Shown: positions 24,529 to 33,274 of the stretch, in pieces
Layout: each line of letters starts with the position of its first letter
How positions within the stretch are numbered: the first letter of the stretch is position 1
NCBI GenBank assembly: GCA_016207515.1
Contig: JACQPN010000021.1
Span: 1-64,000, forward strand
Source of the DNA: Euryarchaeota archaeon
GTDB lineage: Archaea > Thermoplasmatota > SW-10-69-26 > JACQPN01
Direction of reading: 5' to 3'
Length of the DNA: 64,000 nt
Position numbers and translations under genes: made by a program
Notes under the pieces: generated by a model
Seen by the model: only the letters and a program-made list of their open reading frames with translations
The model's database searches: none
Told to the model about the DNA's origin: nothing

Positions 24529-27500
24529 ATGAACGGGAGCAACGTTGGTCAGTCCAGGCTAGGCCTGGCGATGGTTGGATTGTTGATCGCATCTGCGTTC
24601 GGCGCGGGTTGGGTCGTCCCGGTCACGGCGACGCACGGCGTCGGGACGATCACCGCATGCCCGGCCGCAGCGCCCGGCTGCGATTACACGAGCATACAGG
24701 CAGCCATCGACCACGCCAACGCAGGCGACACGGTCGAAGTCGCGGCAGGCGTCTACTCGGAATCCCTCGTTGTTGACACGGACTTCCTTACTCTCAAGGG
24801 CGCCACCGGCGACCCCGCGCATGTGGTCGTGCAGAACACCGCGGAGATTGTGTTGTTTGTACGTGCCGATCAGTTCACTCTCCGGGACATCACGATACGA
24901 GCCGAGGGCGCGCCGAGCGGACCTGGAAACGGCGAACCCTACGCCGTACGGGTCGGGAGCGGCGCCACTGCCGGCTTCACGGCGGTAAACGCTGTCCTCG
25001 TGGGGGCAAAAACGGCCCTCGGGATATTCGGGGACGGTCTTCCCAGCGGGTTCGACGGCGTGACCGTGACCGACAGCAGGCTCACCGTCACCCAAGAGAC
25101 GACCGGATTTGCGTTCAACGGCGACGGCGTCCGAGACGTACTCGTCACCGGCACGACCATCACGGGCGGCAAGGCCAACGTCTATTTCGAGGACGATTCG
25201 ACCGCGGACATCGCCCTCAACAACAACACCTACGTGGGCGGCACGTGGGCGCTCTACGCGTCGAGTTCCGTACAAGGCGCGCAGATCGATGCGCGGTTCA
25301 ACGACTGGGGCGCGTACACGCGCTCGGGCGTCGACGCGCGCATGTCGAACAACGGTGTGGCCACGACCGTGGATTCGACGTGCTTCTCCGATGGCCTCGG
25401 GAGCTGGCTCGAATGCGCGATACCTGTGCACAACGCCGCAACCGGGCAGGGGTACTGGACGATCCAGGATGCCATTTCAGCCGCATCCACAGGGGACACG
25501 ATCCTCCTCGGACCCGGGACTTACTTGGGTGGCCTCACCATGGACAAGGCTCTGACGCTGTGCCAAGGGAACGCGGAGAACACCGGCTGCGGTTCCGACC
25601 CGGCGGACGTCGTGATCGACGGCAATGGCGCCATCTACACGATCTGGGTTTCCGCCGACGACGTCACCATCGAGGGCGTCACTGTGCAGAACCCGTCCCT
25701 CACGACAGTGGACCAGGATTGGGGCGCCGTGGATCCGAGCCTCATCGTGGTCTACGCCGACCGCTTCACGCTACGCAACGCGATACTCCAGGATCCCGCG
25801 TCGCGACTTCTTGCGGGTGAAAGCCGTTGGCACACGGTGGGAGTGAACATCGGCACGGGAAGCGATGACACGACTGTCGAGGACGTATTGATCCGGAACA
25901 TGCCGGATTCGCTCGGGCCGGACGGGACCTGTTTCAGGCTCCCGTGCCGGACGACAGGCGTGTTCGATTGGAGCGGTGGGGCCGGCTTGAGCGTCGTCGA
26001 TTCCACGATAGTGATGCCGGCCGGCGACTTGCAGGACCTTGCCGTGCGAAGCGTCGGCATCGGGGCCGGCGTCATGACAGGGGCGCTCGTGAGCGGCAAC
26101 ACGATCACGCTCGCGGACGGAGCGGCCCCCGGCGGCCTCTATGGCGTCTTTGGGGAGTTCGGCGCGTCCGAGTTCTCCGGCAATACCTTCGAAAGGGGCC
26201 GCCACGGTCTCTTCCTGAGAACGAACCCGACCGGAGACAACATCGTCTCCGGAAACACGTTCCGGACGAACTCCGAAGGCGTCCGGAACTACCCGGGCGG
26301 CACGCAGATCCTCGCCAATTCCTTCGATGGCAACGCCCGTTCGATTGTCTTGGCCGGGGCGCAGTCCAACGGCGGAAGCTCCCTTGGTATCGCCATCAAC
26401 GAGAACATGTTCCAGAACAACCAGTACGCGCTTTCCCTCCTTTCCCAATTGTCTGGTGCCTCGGTGGACGCGCGCGAGAACGATTGGGGGGTGTACAATC
26501 GGAGCCAGATAGCATTGTTCGTGGATGACGCGGGCACGGGCAACGACGTGGATGTCTCCTGCTTCATCGACTCGGACCACGTGAGTACCGTCTGCCCGCC
26601 AACGCCTGATTTCTCGTTCGCCCCCGTTTCGCCGAAATGGGACGCGAACGTGCAGTTCAGCGACGCTTCCGCGTCCGGTGGCCGCGACCTCAACAGCTGG
26701 ACGTGGTCGTTCAGCGACGGCGGCACGGCGTCCGGTCAGAGCGTCGGCCACGTGTTCGCCGCTTCCGGGACGTTCACGGCGACCTTGACGGTCACCGATG
26801 AGGAAGGTTATTCCGGATCGGTCACGAAACCCGTGACCGTTTGGAACACGGCTCCCGTGTTCGCGGCCCCGGCCGCGCAGACGGTGATGGAAGGATCCCA
26901 GATCGTGACCTGGATAACGGGTTCTGATGCCGATGGGGATCGCGTGACCTATTCGGCGACGGGGCTCCCCTCGGGCGCGATGCTCGTGCACAGCTCGTCC
27001 GGGAACAATTCGGCGTACGTCGCATGGACCCCCGGTTACGCAGCCTCCGGCGACTACACGGTGACGATCAGTGCGACCGACGGGGACCTGTCGGCGCCTA
27101 GCGCTGCGTTGGTGATCCACGTCCTGGACCATTCGGACCACACGGCCCCCGTGACCGTGTCGTCGGTGAGCGGGACCCAGGCGCCGAGCGGTTGGTACAC
27201 GTCGACCGCGACCGTGGCCTTGACCGTCAGCGATGCCGGGGGGTCGGGGCTTTTGGCCACGTACTACCGGTTGAACGGCGGCGCGAGGATCGGGTATAAT
27301 CCGGCGGCGAAGATCGGGGTGCCGACCGAAGGGACGACCGTGGTCAGTTTCTGGTCGGAAGACCGGAATGGTAACGTCGAGGCGACGCAGACCGTGACGG
27401 TCCGCGTGGACAAGAGCGGCCCCTCGGTCGCCATCACGTCGCCCGCGGGCCTCTTGGGCACGGATACCGCGCTCTCGAACGGTGGGAACGTGAACTTCAC

Positions 27501-27714
27501 CGTGAGCACCAGCGACGGCGTCGGGAGCGGTGTGGTGCAGGTCAAGATGTTCCTCGACGGCGTGCTCGTGAAGGTGGACACGACCGGTGGTCCCTACTAC
27601 TACAATTGGGACGCGACGGGCGCATCGCTTGGAAGACACACGTTCATGGTGAGAGCCACGGACGGCGTCGGTTTCTCCGCAGAGACGACGAGGGCCGTAC
27701 TGAAGATCGGTTGA
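24529..27714 (+). CDS. Large exported beta-helix/PKD/Ig/OmpL47 modular protein
   Basis: The 1061-aa product has a signal peptide (to about residue 36). Two right-handed beta-helix modules (about 45-285 and 288-690) each open like pectin-lyase-type proteins: 'YTSIQAAIDHANAGDTVEV' and 'YWTIQDAISAASTGDTI'. A PKD domain follows (693-770, SWTWSFSDGGTASG, FTATLTVTDEEG), then a putative-Ig/cadherin-like domain (774-866), an OmpL47 domain (871-961) and a last Ig-like domain (966-1061). The last two match the 23592 protein closely, suggesting domain shuffling. The beta-helices suggest polysaccharide binding or cleavage, but no lyase residues can be assigned. Confidence 0.85.
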   Translation: MNGSNVGQSRLGLAMVGLLIASAFGAGWVVPVTATHGVGTITACPAAAPGCDYTSIQAAIDHANAGDTVEVAAGVYSESLVVDTDFLTLKGATGDPAHVVVQNTAEIVLFVRADQFTLRDITIRAEGAPSGPGNGEPYAVRVGSGATAGFTAVNAVLVGAKTALGIFGDGLPSGFDGVTVTDSRLTVTQETTGFAFNGDGVRDVLVTGTTITGGKANVYFEDDSTADIALNNNTYVGGTWALYASSSVQGAQIDARFNDWGAYTRSGVDARMSNNGVATTVDSTCFSDGLGSWLECAIPVHNAATGQGYWTIQDAISAASTGDTILLGPGTYLGGLTMDKALTLCQGNAENTGCGSDPADVVIDGNGAIYTIWVSADDVTIEGVTVQNPSLTTVDQDWGAVDPSLIVVYADRFTLRNAILQDPASRLLAGESRWHTVGVNIGTGSDDTTVEDVLIRNMPDSLGPDGTCFRLPCRTTGVFDWSGGAGLSVVDSTIVMPAGDLQDLAVRSVGIGAGVMTGALVSGNTITLADGAAPGGLYGVFGEFGASEFSGNTFERGRHGLFLRTNPTGDNIVSGNTFRTNSEGVRNYPGGTQILANSFDGNARSIVLAGAQSNGGSSLGIAINENMFQNNQYALSLLSQLSGASVDARENDWGVYNRSQIALFVDDAGTGNDVDVSCFIDSDHVSTVCPPTPDFSFAPVSPKWDANVQFSDASASGGRDLNSWTWSFSDGGTASGQSVGHVFAASGTFTATLTVTDEEGYSGSVTKPVTVWNTAPVFAAPAAQTVMEGSQIVTWITGSDADGDRVTYSATGLPSGAMLVHSSSGNNSAYVAWTPGYAASGDYTVTISATDGDLSAPSAALVIHVLDHSDHTAPVTVSSVSGTQAPSGWYTSTATVALTVSDAGGSGLLATYYRLNGGARIGYNPAAKIGVPTEGTTVVSFWSEDRNGNVEATQTVTVRVDKSGPSVAITSPAGLLGTDTALSNGGNVNFTVSTSDGVGSGVVQVKMFLDGVLVKVDTTGGPYYYNWDATGASLGRHTFMVRATDGVGFSAETTRAVLKIG

Positions 27715-27732
27715 GCCGCGGACCAAGCATCT

Positions 27733-27766
27733 AGGGGGGCCGAGGCCCCCCTCTTTATCCTTTTTC
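27733..27766 (+). terminator. Hairpin plus T-rich terminator after the 1061-aa exoprotein gene
   Basis: GGGGGGCC and GGCCCCCC pair around GA (8 bp plus a flanking A-T), followed by CTTTATCCTTTTT. Confidence 0.8.
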
Positions 27767-27865
27767 GTTGAAGCGTCGCCGCTTCGTGGGGCGATGTTCG
27801 GTTTTTCCCAACCATCCTCCGTGGGTTTATACCTCGGCGGGTCCAATCACGCGGCAGGTGATACA

Positions 27866-30175
27866 TTGTCAAAGACCGTGTTGTTGATCGCTTTCTTCGT
27901 CCTTGGAATGTCGGTGCCTGCCGCCCCCGGAGCGCTGCAGAACGCGTTGGCGCAGACAATCGTGAGCCACGAGGAGGGCTTCGTCGTGGACGGCGTGACG
28001 CTGGCGCCGATCACCGGCGCTCTCGTGACCTTCTACAAGACCGATCCCACGACCGGCGCCTCGCAGCCCGCCGGCACGGGCACGACCGATGCCGCCGGGA
28101 AGTATTACGTCCTCCTTTCTGCGGACAATTACCGCCGCGTCGTCTCGGCGCAAGGCTACCAGGAGTCGGCGTATCCGGGCCAATACGGCCAGACCTCGGC
28201 CCACCAACACGACATCGAACTCGTCTCCGCGGCCGCCGGATCTGAACTGCGGGGAAAGCTCTACGACGCGACTTCCGGTTCGCCGCTTGAGAACGTCTCC
28301 GTGGACATCCATGGCACGCGCCATCGGGATTTCAAGACCAATTTTTCCGCTACCTCCGAGTACGTTGTTAGGCTTCCCGGCCCGGACGATTACGTTGTTC
28401 GTTTCTCGAAGCCTTCCTTCGTCGACTTCGGCCTCGAATACACGGTCGCCGAAGCCGGTTCCAGCGGCGTACAGAGCATCCCGCTCATGCCACGTTCCGA
28501 ACCGTGGGGTTGGGTGTCCGTCAGCGTCTACACGGTATCCGGTGACCGGCCCGTCGGCGTCGATGTCACTTTCAGCTCCAAGGACCGATCATGGTCCTTC
28601 GTCGCCCCCACGGGCTCGTCGGGGACGGTTTCGGCCGTAGCCTTCGAAGGCGCAATAGCAGCTGAAGTCGCCGACCCGCGATACGGCGACGGGTCCGCTT
28701 CCGGAAACGTCGTCGCCGGATCAAACAATGGACTCAAGATCGTCCTCGGCGGTTCGGGAAGCGGCGAGAAGGCGCGCGTGGAAGGCCGCGTCATCGACGA
28801 AGCTGGAAACGTCGTCGGCGGTGCGGCGGTGCGTCTCAACAACGAATACGTCTACTACGCGGCGACGGAAGGAAAGGCCGCCGAGCCGGTGGCGTCCTCG
28901 CCCGATTCGCCCGCGTCCACCTCCGTCATGCGCGCTTACCCCTGTTGCGATTACGAGTACCAGGAGACGACGACGGACTCCGACGGGACCTTCGGCTTCT
29001 CGACCTACGCCGGAAACAAGCGCATCTCGGTCGAGGCGCGCGGTTTCGGATACGCGAACCGCCTCGTTACCGTCTCCGGCGGCGAGACCGCGCGGGCCGA
29101 TTTCACGCTCGAAAAAGTCCCAGGCTACACGGTGAAGGTCACCGGGGCCGTAATCGACGCTAACACCGGCAAGCCAGTGAGCGGTGCGTCCGTCAACGTG
29201 GAGAACGTCGAGTGGTCGCGCTACAACTACACGACGACCGATCCGCAGGGCCGCTTCATGGTGATGACGATGCCCGGTTACACGAACGTCGTGGTCCGGG
29301 TCGACCAGTACTGCTGCGTTGTGTACGCCTCCGAGGGAACCGCTGAAGGATCGGGCGGCTCGAGTTCGGGAAGCGGCGGCACCGCCTCCGATCCGGTGGC
29401 GTCGAACAGCACCGAATCGAGCACGGCGGGACCCGCCGTGGCAAGTCCATTGGTGCCATCCCGCGATTCGAAAGGGCCCGAATACTACACCTACGTCACG
29501 TCCTTCGAGTCAAACGACGGCGACACTGTGACCCTCGACATCAAGCTCAAGCCAAAACCCGAGCCCGATTCGAAGATAATCGGCTACGTCGTAGACTCGA
29601 AGACGAACCAGGCCATCCCCGGTGCCTACGTATACGTCCAGAACGAGGACACGGGCGACTGGGGCTACGCTAGCACCGACGAGAACGGCTCGTTCATCTT
29701 CACGGTGAGGGCGGGCCACCATCTCGTCGGAGCGAGCGCTGAAGGGCATTTCCAACGCATGGTCGCCGTCGACGTCGGATCAAAGGACGTCCAGCGCGTG
29801 GATCTCATACTCGTCGCCGGCGAGCAGAAGTACGCGCCCTACGAGGAGCACTACTACAAGTGCCCGCCCGACGCCGATTGTGCGGCGCCGATGATGGAAG
29901 CGAGCGATTCGCAAGCACCTTCCTCGTACTCTACGGGAGGGTCGCAGGCGTCGTCCGTCGGAAGGTCCACCGCCTTCGCCGGTAACGATGGCCAGGCGTC
30001 CTACAGCGGCAAGGGCGGCCTGCCGAAGTACGGCGAGAAGATCGACCTCGATGAATTGCGGGAGAAGTGCACGGCAGGGATACTCGAGTGCAGGTCCGTC
30101 CCGGGCCCGGAGATCGCCCTCGTCGCTGTCGGCGTCTTGGGCGCGGTGGCAGTGCTACGATCAAGGAGGAAGTGA
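27866..30175 (+). CDS. Exported multi-domain CarboxypepD_reg-like protein with anchor
   Basis: TTG 27866 is preceded by AGGTGA at 4-nt spacing and by a TATA-like GGTTTATACC (about 27823-27832). The 769-aa product has a signal peptide (TVLLIAFFVLGMSVPAAPGA) and at least five carboxypeptidase-regulatory-like beta domains, beginning near residues 41, 129, 302, 425 and 569. Each has the pattern G-x-V-x-D-x-x-T/A-x-x-P-(V/I)-x-G-A-x-V. Spacers are Gly/Ser-rich. It ends VPGPEIALVAVGVLGAVAVL plus RSRRK, a PGF-CTERM-like anchor with PGP. Likely a long surface stalk or adhesin; no catalytic site is seen. Confidence 0.82.
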   Translation: MSKTVLLIAFFVLGMSVPAAPGALQNALAQTIVSHEEGFVVDGVTLAPITGALVTFYKTDPTTGASQPAGTGTTDAAGKYYVLLSADNYRRVVSAQGYQESAYPGQYGQTSAHQHDIELVSAAAGSELRGKLYDATSGSPLENVSVDIHGTRHRDFKTNFSATSEYVVRLPGPDDYVVRFSKPSFVDFGLEYTVAEAGSSGVQSIPLMPRSEPWGWVSVSVYTVSGDRPVGVDVTFSSKDRSWSFVAPTGSSGTVSAVAFEGAIAAEVADPRYGDGSASGNVVAGSNNGLKIVLGGSGSGEKARVEGRVIDEAGNVVGGAAVRLNNEYVYYAATEGKAAEPVASSPDSPASTSVMRAYPCCDYEYQETTTDSDGTFGFSTYAGNKRISVEARGFGYANRLVTVSGGETARADFTLEKVPGYTVKVTGAVIDANTGKPVSGASVNVENVEWSRYNYTTTDPQGRFMVMTMPGYTNVVVRVDQYCCVVYASEGTAEGSGGSSSGSGGTASDPVASNSTESSTAGPAVASPLVPSRDSKGPEYYTYVTSFESNDGDTVTLDIKLKPKPEPDSKIIGYVVDSKTNQAIPGAYVYVQNEDTGDWGYASTDENGSFIFTVRAGHHLVGASAEGHFQRMVAVDVGSKDVQRVDLILVAGEQKYAPYEEHYYKCPPDADCAAPMMEASDSQAPSSYSTGGSQASSVGRSTAFAGNDGQASYSGKGGLPKYGEKIDLDELREKCTAGILECRSVPGPEIALVAVGVLGAVAVLRSRRK

Positions 30176-30178
30176 GCG

Positions 30179-30742
30179 GTGCATCGCCGCGCGCGGGTGC
30201 GCCCACCCGACGCAGCCCGCGCGTGGCTCGGTTTCTTCCTCGTGATTATCCCTGTGGCCGGTTGCGTCGATCAAACCTCTAAGATTTCCCCCATCTGCGT
30301 GGGCGGGTTGGACGAGGGGACTGGCATGGACATCGTTTCCAGCACGTCGATCCAAAACGTTTCGCAGGGGGAGTGGCTTCGAATAGGCGGCGACGAATAC
30401 ATGCTCCCTCGGCTAAACTTGTATGTCTACTCGGGGCCCTTGGAGACGTTCTCCTTCAACATCGGACTTGCGCCCGCAGGAGCCCGTCTCCTGGCGCGCG
30501 ATAACGGGACTTCGGAGATCTGGGTCAACGTGCAGGTGACAATTGATGACGTGGTCTTGGGCGAGGGTGAGGAGGCGGTCCTGAAACTCCAATCGGAAAA
30601 GACCTTACGGGCCGGCGGCTATGTTTTGCACGCATGCATTGAAAAGGTTGTCGGGCCCTTCGTGCTGAACGGTCCGCCACCGCGGCACTTTGCCTTGGCG
30701 ACCAAAGAACTGAACCTGACGTTCATGCCCTACACGGATTAG
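30179..30742 (+). CDS. Small lipoprotein of unknown function
   Basis: The 187-aa product starts 3 nt after the preceding stop, so it is probably co-transcribed with the surface protein at 27866. It has an N-terminal basic stretch, a hydrophobic segment and the lipobox PVAGC (about residues 25-29), predicting a lipid-anchored exported protein. The rest is a single beta-rich domain (strands such as LNLYVYSGPLETFSFNIG and SEIWVNVQVTIDDVVLG) with no recognised family. GTG 30179 and GTG 30197 are both possible starts. Its end overlaps the convergent zinc-ribbon gene by 4 nt. Confidence 0.65.
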   Translation: MHRRARVRPPDAARAWLGFFLVIIPVAGCVDQTSKISPICVGGLDEGTGMDIVSSTSIQNVSQGEWLRIGGDEYMLPRLNLYVYSGPLETFSFNIGLAPAGARLLARDNGTSEIWVNVQVTIDDVVLGEGEEAVLKLQSEKTLRAGGYVLHACIEKVVGPFVLNGPPPRHFALATKELNLTFMPYTD

Positions 30743-30930
30743 GCCGTGACCATGTCGAACGTCCTCGACTTACAGGCAGGACATTCCAAAACAAGAAGCT
30801 CCGTCCGCTCCCTAATGACCGTGAGCGGGGAGTGCCCGCAAGTCGGACATGACTTGCTGGGCCCTCTCCCCTCGCGTGCCTTCTGTTTCGCCTCCGCGTG
30901 AACGTGAGCCGTTCGAGCTTTCGCTTCCAA
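30739..30930 (-). CDS. Small zinc-ribbon protein
   Basis: The 63-aa product has a charged helical N-terminus and a C-terminal zinc ribbon with two CxxC knuckles: CPTCG (about residues 28-32) and CPACK (about 50-54). Small ribbons of this type occur in archaeal transcription, translation and RNA-processing proteins; nothing narrows it further. TTG 30930 is the first possible start after the upstream stop, without a clear SD. It overlaps the lipoprotein gene end by 4 nt, tail to tail. Confidence 0.6.
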   Translation of the reverse strand: MEAKARTAHVHAEAKQKAREGRGPSKSCPTCGHSPLTVIRERTELLVLECPACKSRTFDMVTA

Positions 30931-31133
30931 TTCTTGCGACGCTCCAAACGATTGTGCATTTGGCGGCTAATAGAGACTCCTTGTCACACCTGGTGGTGAC
31001 AAAGAAGGAAAACAGCGCCTTTTCGAATTCCGGGGGAGCGGGATTTGACAGGTAAGCGCCGGACCAGACCGGGTGCCGGTCCCCGACAAATATCAAGGGG
31101 ACTTCGCGAAGCGTACTTGAGCTTGAAGCGCCA
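30931..31133. other. Intergenic region between zinc ribbon and small membrane protein
   Basis: No supported gene. The plus-strand A/T box ACAAATATC (about 31085-31093) is a likely promoter for the membrane protein at 31134. Confidence 0.5.
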
Positions 31134-31673
31134 ATGGCAATCCCCATGCACCTCCCGCTCGAACTCGCATCCGCATGGCTTAGCCACAGGTGTGAGACGC
31201 ACAAATGCGACTACAAGGAGTGTGGTGCCAGCGACGAGCTTGCCGTCCTCGGCATGACGACTACGCTCGGGGCGGCCGCGGGTAGCTTCGTCTGGAGGCG
31301 TCAGGGAGCGGTCGTAGGGTGGTTGGCCGGGCTCGGGGTGGGCATGTGGATCAACTATCTCGCCGATTACGTTCCGACGGAGGACCCGGTCGGCGAGGCG
31401 ACATCGAGGGCGTTCTTATCGGTCTCTCCGCCTGAGCTATCGAACCTTGCGCGCATGGCACGAAGATTCGCCGCCGCCCGGCGAAAGGCGGCGATCCATG
31501 TCCGGCCTAGACCGGTTCATTGCGTCGTGGCCCCAGATCCTCACATGAGTCCCGTAACCGTTCCATCCGCGAGGAGATCCATGTTCTGCGCCGCCGGGGA
31601 TTTTCCAAGCCCCGGCATCCTCACGACGTCGCCCGCCATCACGACGAGAAAGCCCGCTCCGGCCGACGGGTAG
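31134..31673 (+). CDS. Predicted small membrane protein, 3' end antisense to fhs
   Basis: The 179-aa frame begins about 40 nt after a TATA-like box. Residues 1-35 contain three Cys (C20, C25, C30) that could bind a metal or form disulfides. Two hydrophobic segments follow (about 38-55, MTTTLGAAAGSFVW, and 60-78, VVGWLAGLGVGMWINYLA). After about residue 135 the sequence becomes low-complexity and runs antisense through the last 133 nt of formate-THF ligase. The N-terminal half looks like a genuine membrane protein; the tail is doubtful and might reflect read-through to a chance stop. Confidence 0.45.
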   Translation: MAIPMHLPLELASAWLSHRCETHKCDYKECGASDELAVLGMTTTLGAAAGSFVWRRQGAVVGWLAGLGVGMWINYLADYVPTEDPVGEATSRAFLSVSPPELSNLARMARRFAAARRKAAIHVRPRPVHCVVAPDPHMSPVTVPSARRSMFCAAGDFPSPGILTTSPAITTRKPAPADG

Positions 31674-33208
31674 AGGTCCCTGATGTTCAGTGTCCACCCC
31701 TTGGGCCGGCCTTTGAGCTTCGGGTCGTCGCTGAGGCTGTACTGCGTCTTCGCGATGCAGATTGGGAGGTGCGCGAGGCCTAGCTTGTTGATTACACGTA
31801 TTGATTGCTCGGCCTTGTAATCGTATTCGACCGTCGCCGCGCCGTAGATTCGCGTCGCGACGGCCTCGATCTTCGATTTCACGTCCTCCCGGTTGCTGTA
31901 CATGTAGTGGACCTTCGTGGGTCGCGTCGCTGCGTCCGCGACCAACTTTGCAAGCTCAAGTCCACCGGCGCTGCCTTTCGTGTAGAACTCGGCAAGCGCG
32001 GCCGGAACGTTCAGGGCTGCGCAATGGGCGAGGACGGCATTGAGCTCGGCTTCCGTGTCGAATGGGAACCGGTTCACCGCGACGACCGGGTTGAGGCCGA
32101 ACTGGCGGACGTTCTCCAAGTGTTTGTCGAGGTTCGCGAGGCCCACCTGCAACGCTTGCAAGTCCTCGCGCTGGAGCGCCTCCCCATCCAGGCCACCGTG
32201 CGCTTTGAGCGCTCTCACCGTCGCGACCATCACCGCGCACGTCGGTTCGAGCCCGCGATCCCTTGCGAAGATGTGGATGAACTTCTCCGCCCCGAGATCC
32301 GCGCCGAACCCCGCCTCCGTCACGGTGAACTCGGCGAGCCTTCTTGCGAGCCTCGCGGCCGTGACGCTGCTCGTGCCGTGGGCGATGTTCGCGAAAGGCC
32401 CGCCATGGACCAAGGCCGCCGTGCCTTCGCTCGTCTGGACGAGGTTCGGGCGAAGCGCGTCCTTTAGAAGGACCGCCATGGCGCCCGAGGCCCTTAGGTC
32501 GCCCGCGTGGACGGCGCCGCCCGAATGGTCGGTGCCGACGATGATGCGGTCGAGTCTCGCTTTGAGGTCGGATACGCCCTCGGCGAGGCACAGTATCGCC
32601 ATGACCTCGCTAGCGGCGGTGATTATGAATCCGTCTTGGCGCGGGATGCCGTGGGACTTCCCGCCGAGCCCGATGACGATCTCCCGGAGCGCCCGGTCGT
32701 TCATGTCGATCGCGCGCCGGTACGATAGTTGCGTCTGGTCGATCCGGAGTTCGTTCCCGTTGTGCATGTGCGCATCGACCATCGCCGCCAAGAGGTTGTG
32801 CGCGGCCGTCACCGCGTGCTTGTCCCCCGTGAAGTGCAGGTTGATGTCGGCGCTCGGTCGGACGCTTGACATGCCGCCGCCAGTGGCGCCGCCCTTTATC
32901 CCGAACACGGGCCCGAGGGACGGCTCCCGCAGGCTCACGACGGAAGTGTGGCCGATGGCGTTCAAGGCCATCGAGAGGCCGATGCTCGTCGTGGTCTTCC
33001 CTTCCCCGAACTGGGTCGGCGTCATCGCCGTGACGAGGACCAGGCTTCCCTCGGGGCGGTCCCTCAACCGATCAAGGCTCGAAAGCGAGACCTTCGCTTT
33101 GTGGTCGCCGTAGAGCTCTAGTTCATCGTCTTTCAGTCCGATCGCGTGGGCGACTTCCCTGATCGGTCTCAGCGGCGGATCACCCAAGGCGCCTTCATGG
33201 CATTCCAC
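31541..33208 (-). CDS. fhs: Formate-tetrahydrofolate ligase
   Basis: Fhs joins formate to tetrahydrofolate with ATP, giving 10-formyl-THF. The 555-aa length is normal for the family. Visible hallmarks are the P-loop TPTQFGEGKTT (about residues 63-73), the Gly-rich EPSLGPVFGIKGGATGGG, the HFTGDKHAVTAAHNLL block and the C-terminal TQYSLSDDPKLKGRP. Few archaea use THF, so this gene and the folate-dependent YgfZ homologue suggest folate-type one-carbon metabolism. The ATG 33208 start gives a standard N-terminus (PIREVAHAIGL). It is transcribed divergently from pcm. Confidence 0.96.
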   Translation of the reverse strand: MECHEGALGDPPLRPIREVAHAIGLKDDELELYGDHKAKVSLSSLDRLRDRPEGSLVLVTAMTPTQFGEGKTTTSIGLSMALNAIGHTSVVSLREPSLGPVFGIKGGATGGGMSSVRPSADINLHFTGDKHAVTAAHNLLAAMVDAHMHNGNELRIDQTQLSYRRAIDMNDRALREIVIGLGGKSHGIPRQDGFIITAASEVMAILCLAEGVSDLKARLDRIIVGTDHSGGAVHAGDLRASGAMAVLLKDALRPNLVQTSEGTAALVHGGPFANIAHGTSSVTAARLARRLAEFTVTEAGFGADLGAEKFIHIFARDRGLEPTCAVMVATVRALKAHGGLDGEALQREDLQALQVGLANLDKHLENVRQFGLNPVVAVNRFPFDTEAELNAVLAHCAALNVPAALAEFYTKGSAGGLELAKLVADAATRPTKVHYMYSNREDVKSKIEAVATRIYGAATVEYDYKAEQSIRVINKLGLAHLPICIAKTQYSLSDDPKLKGRPKGWTLNIRDLYPSAGAGFLVVMAGDVVRMPGLGKSPAAQNMDLLADGTVTGLM

Positions 33209-33274
33209 GCAACAGTCTGATGCCGTAAATAAGGAATCGGTAGGTACATCGGTAGTCGAAACGCGCCGGCCCGC

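Noticed and set aside
25771-27846. 691-codon minus-strand frame opposite the large beta-helix protein
   Set aside because: No domain, Arg/His/Gly-rich shadow, and it would start beyond the terminator of the plus-strand gene.
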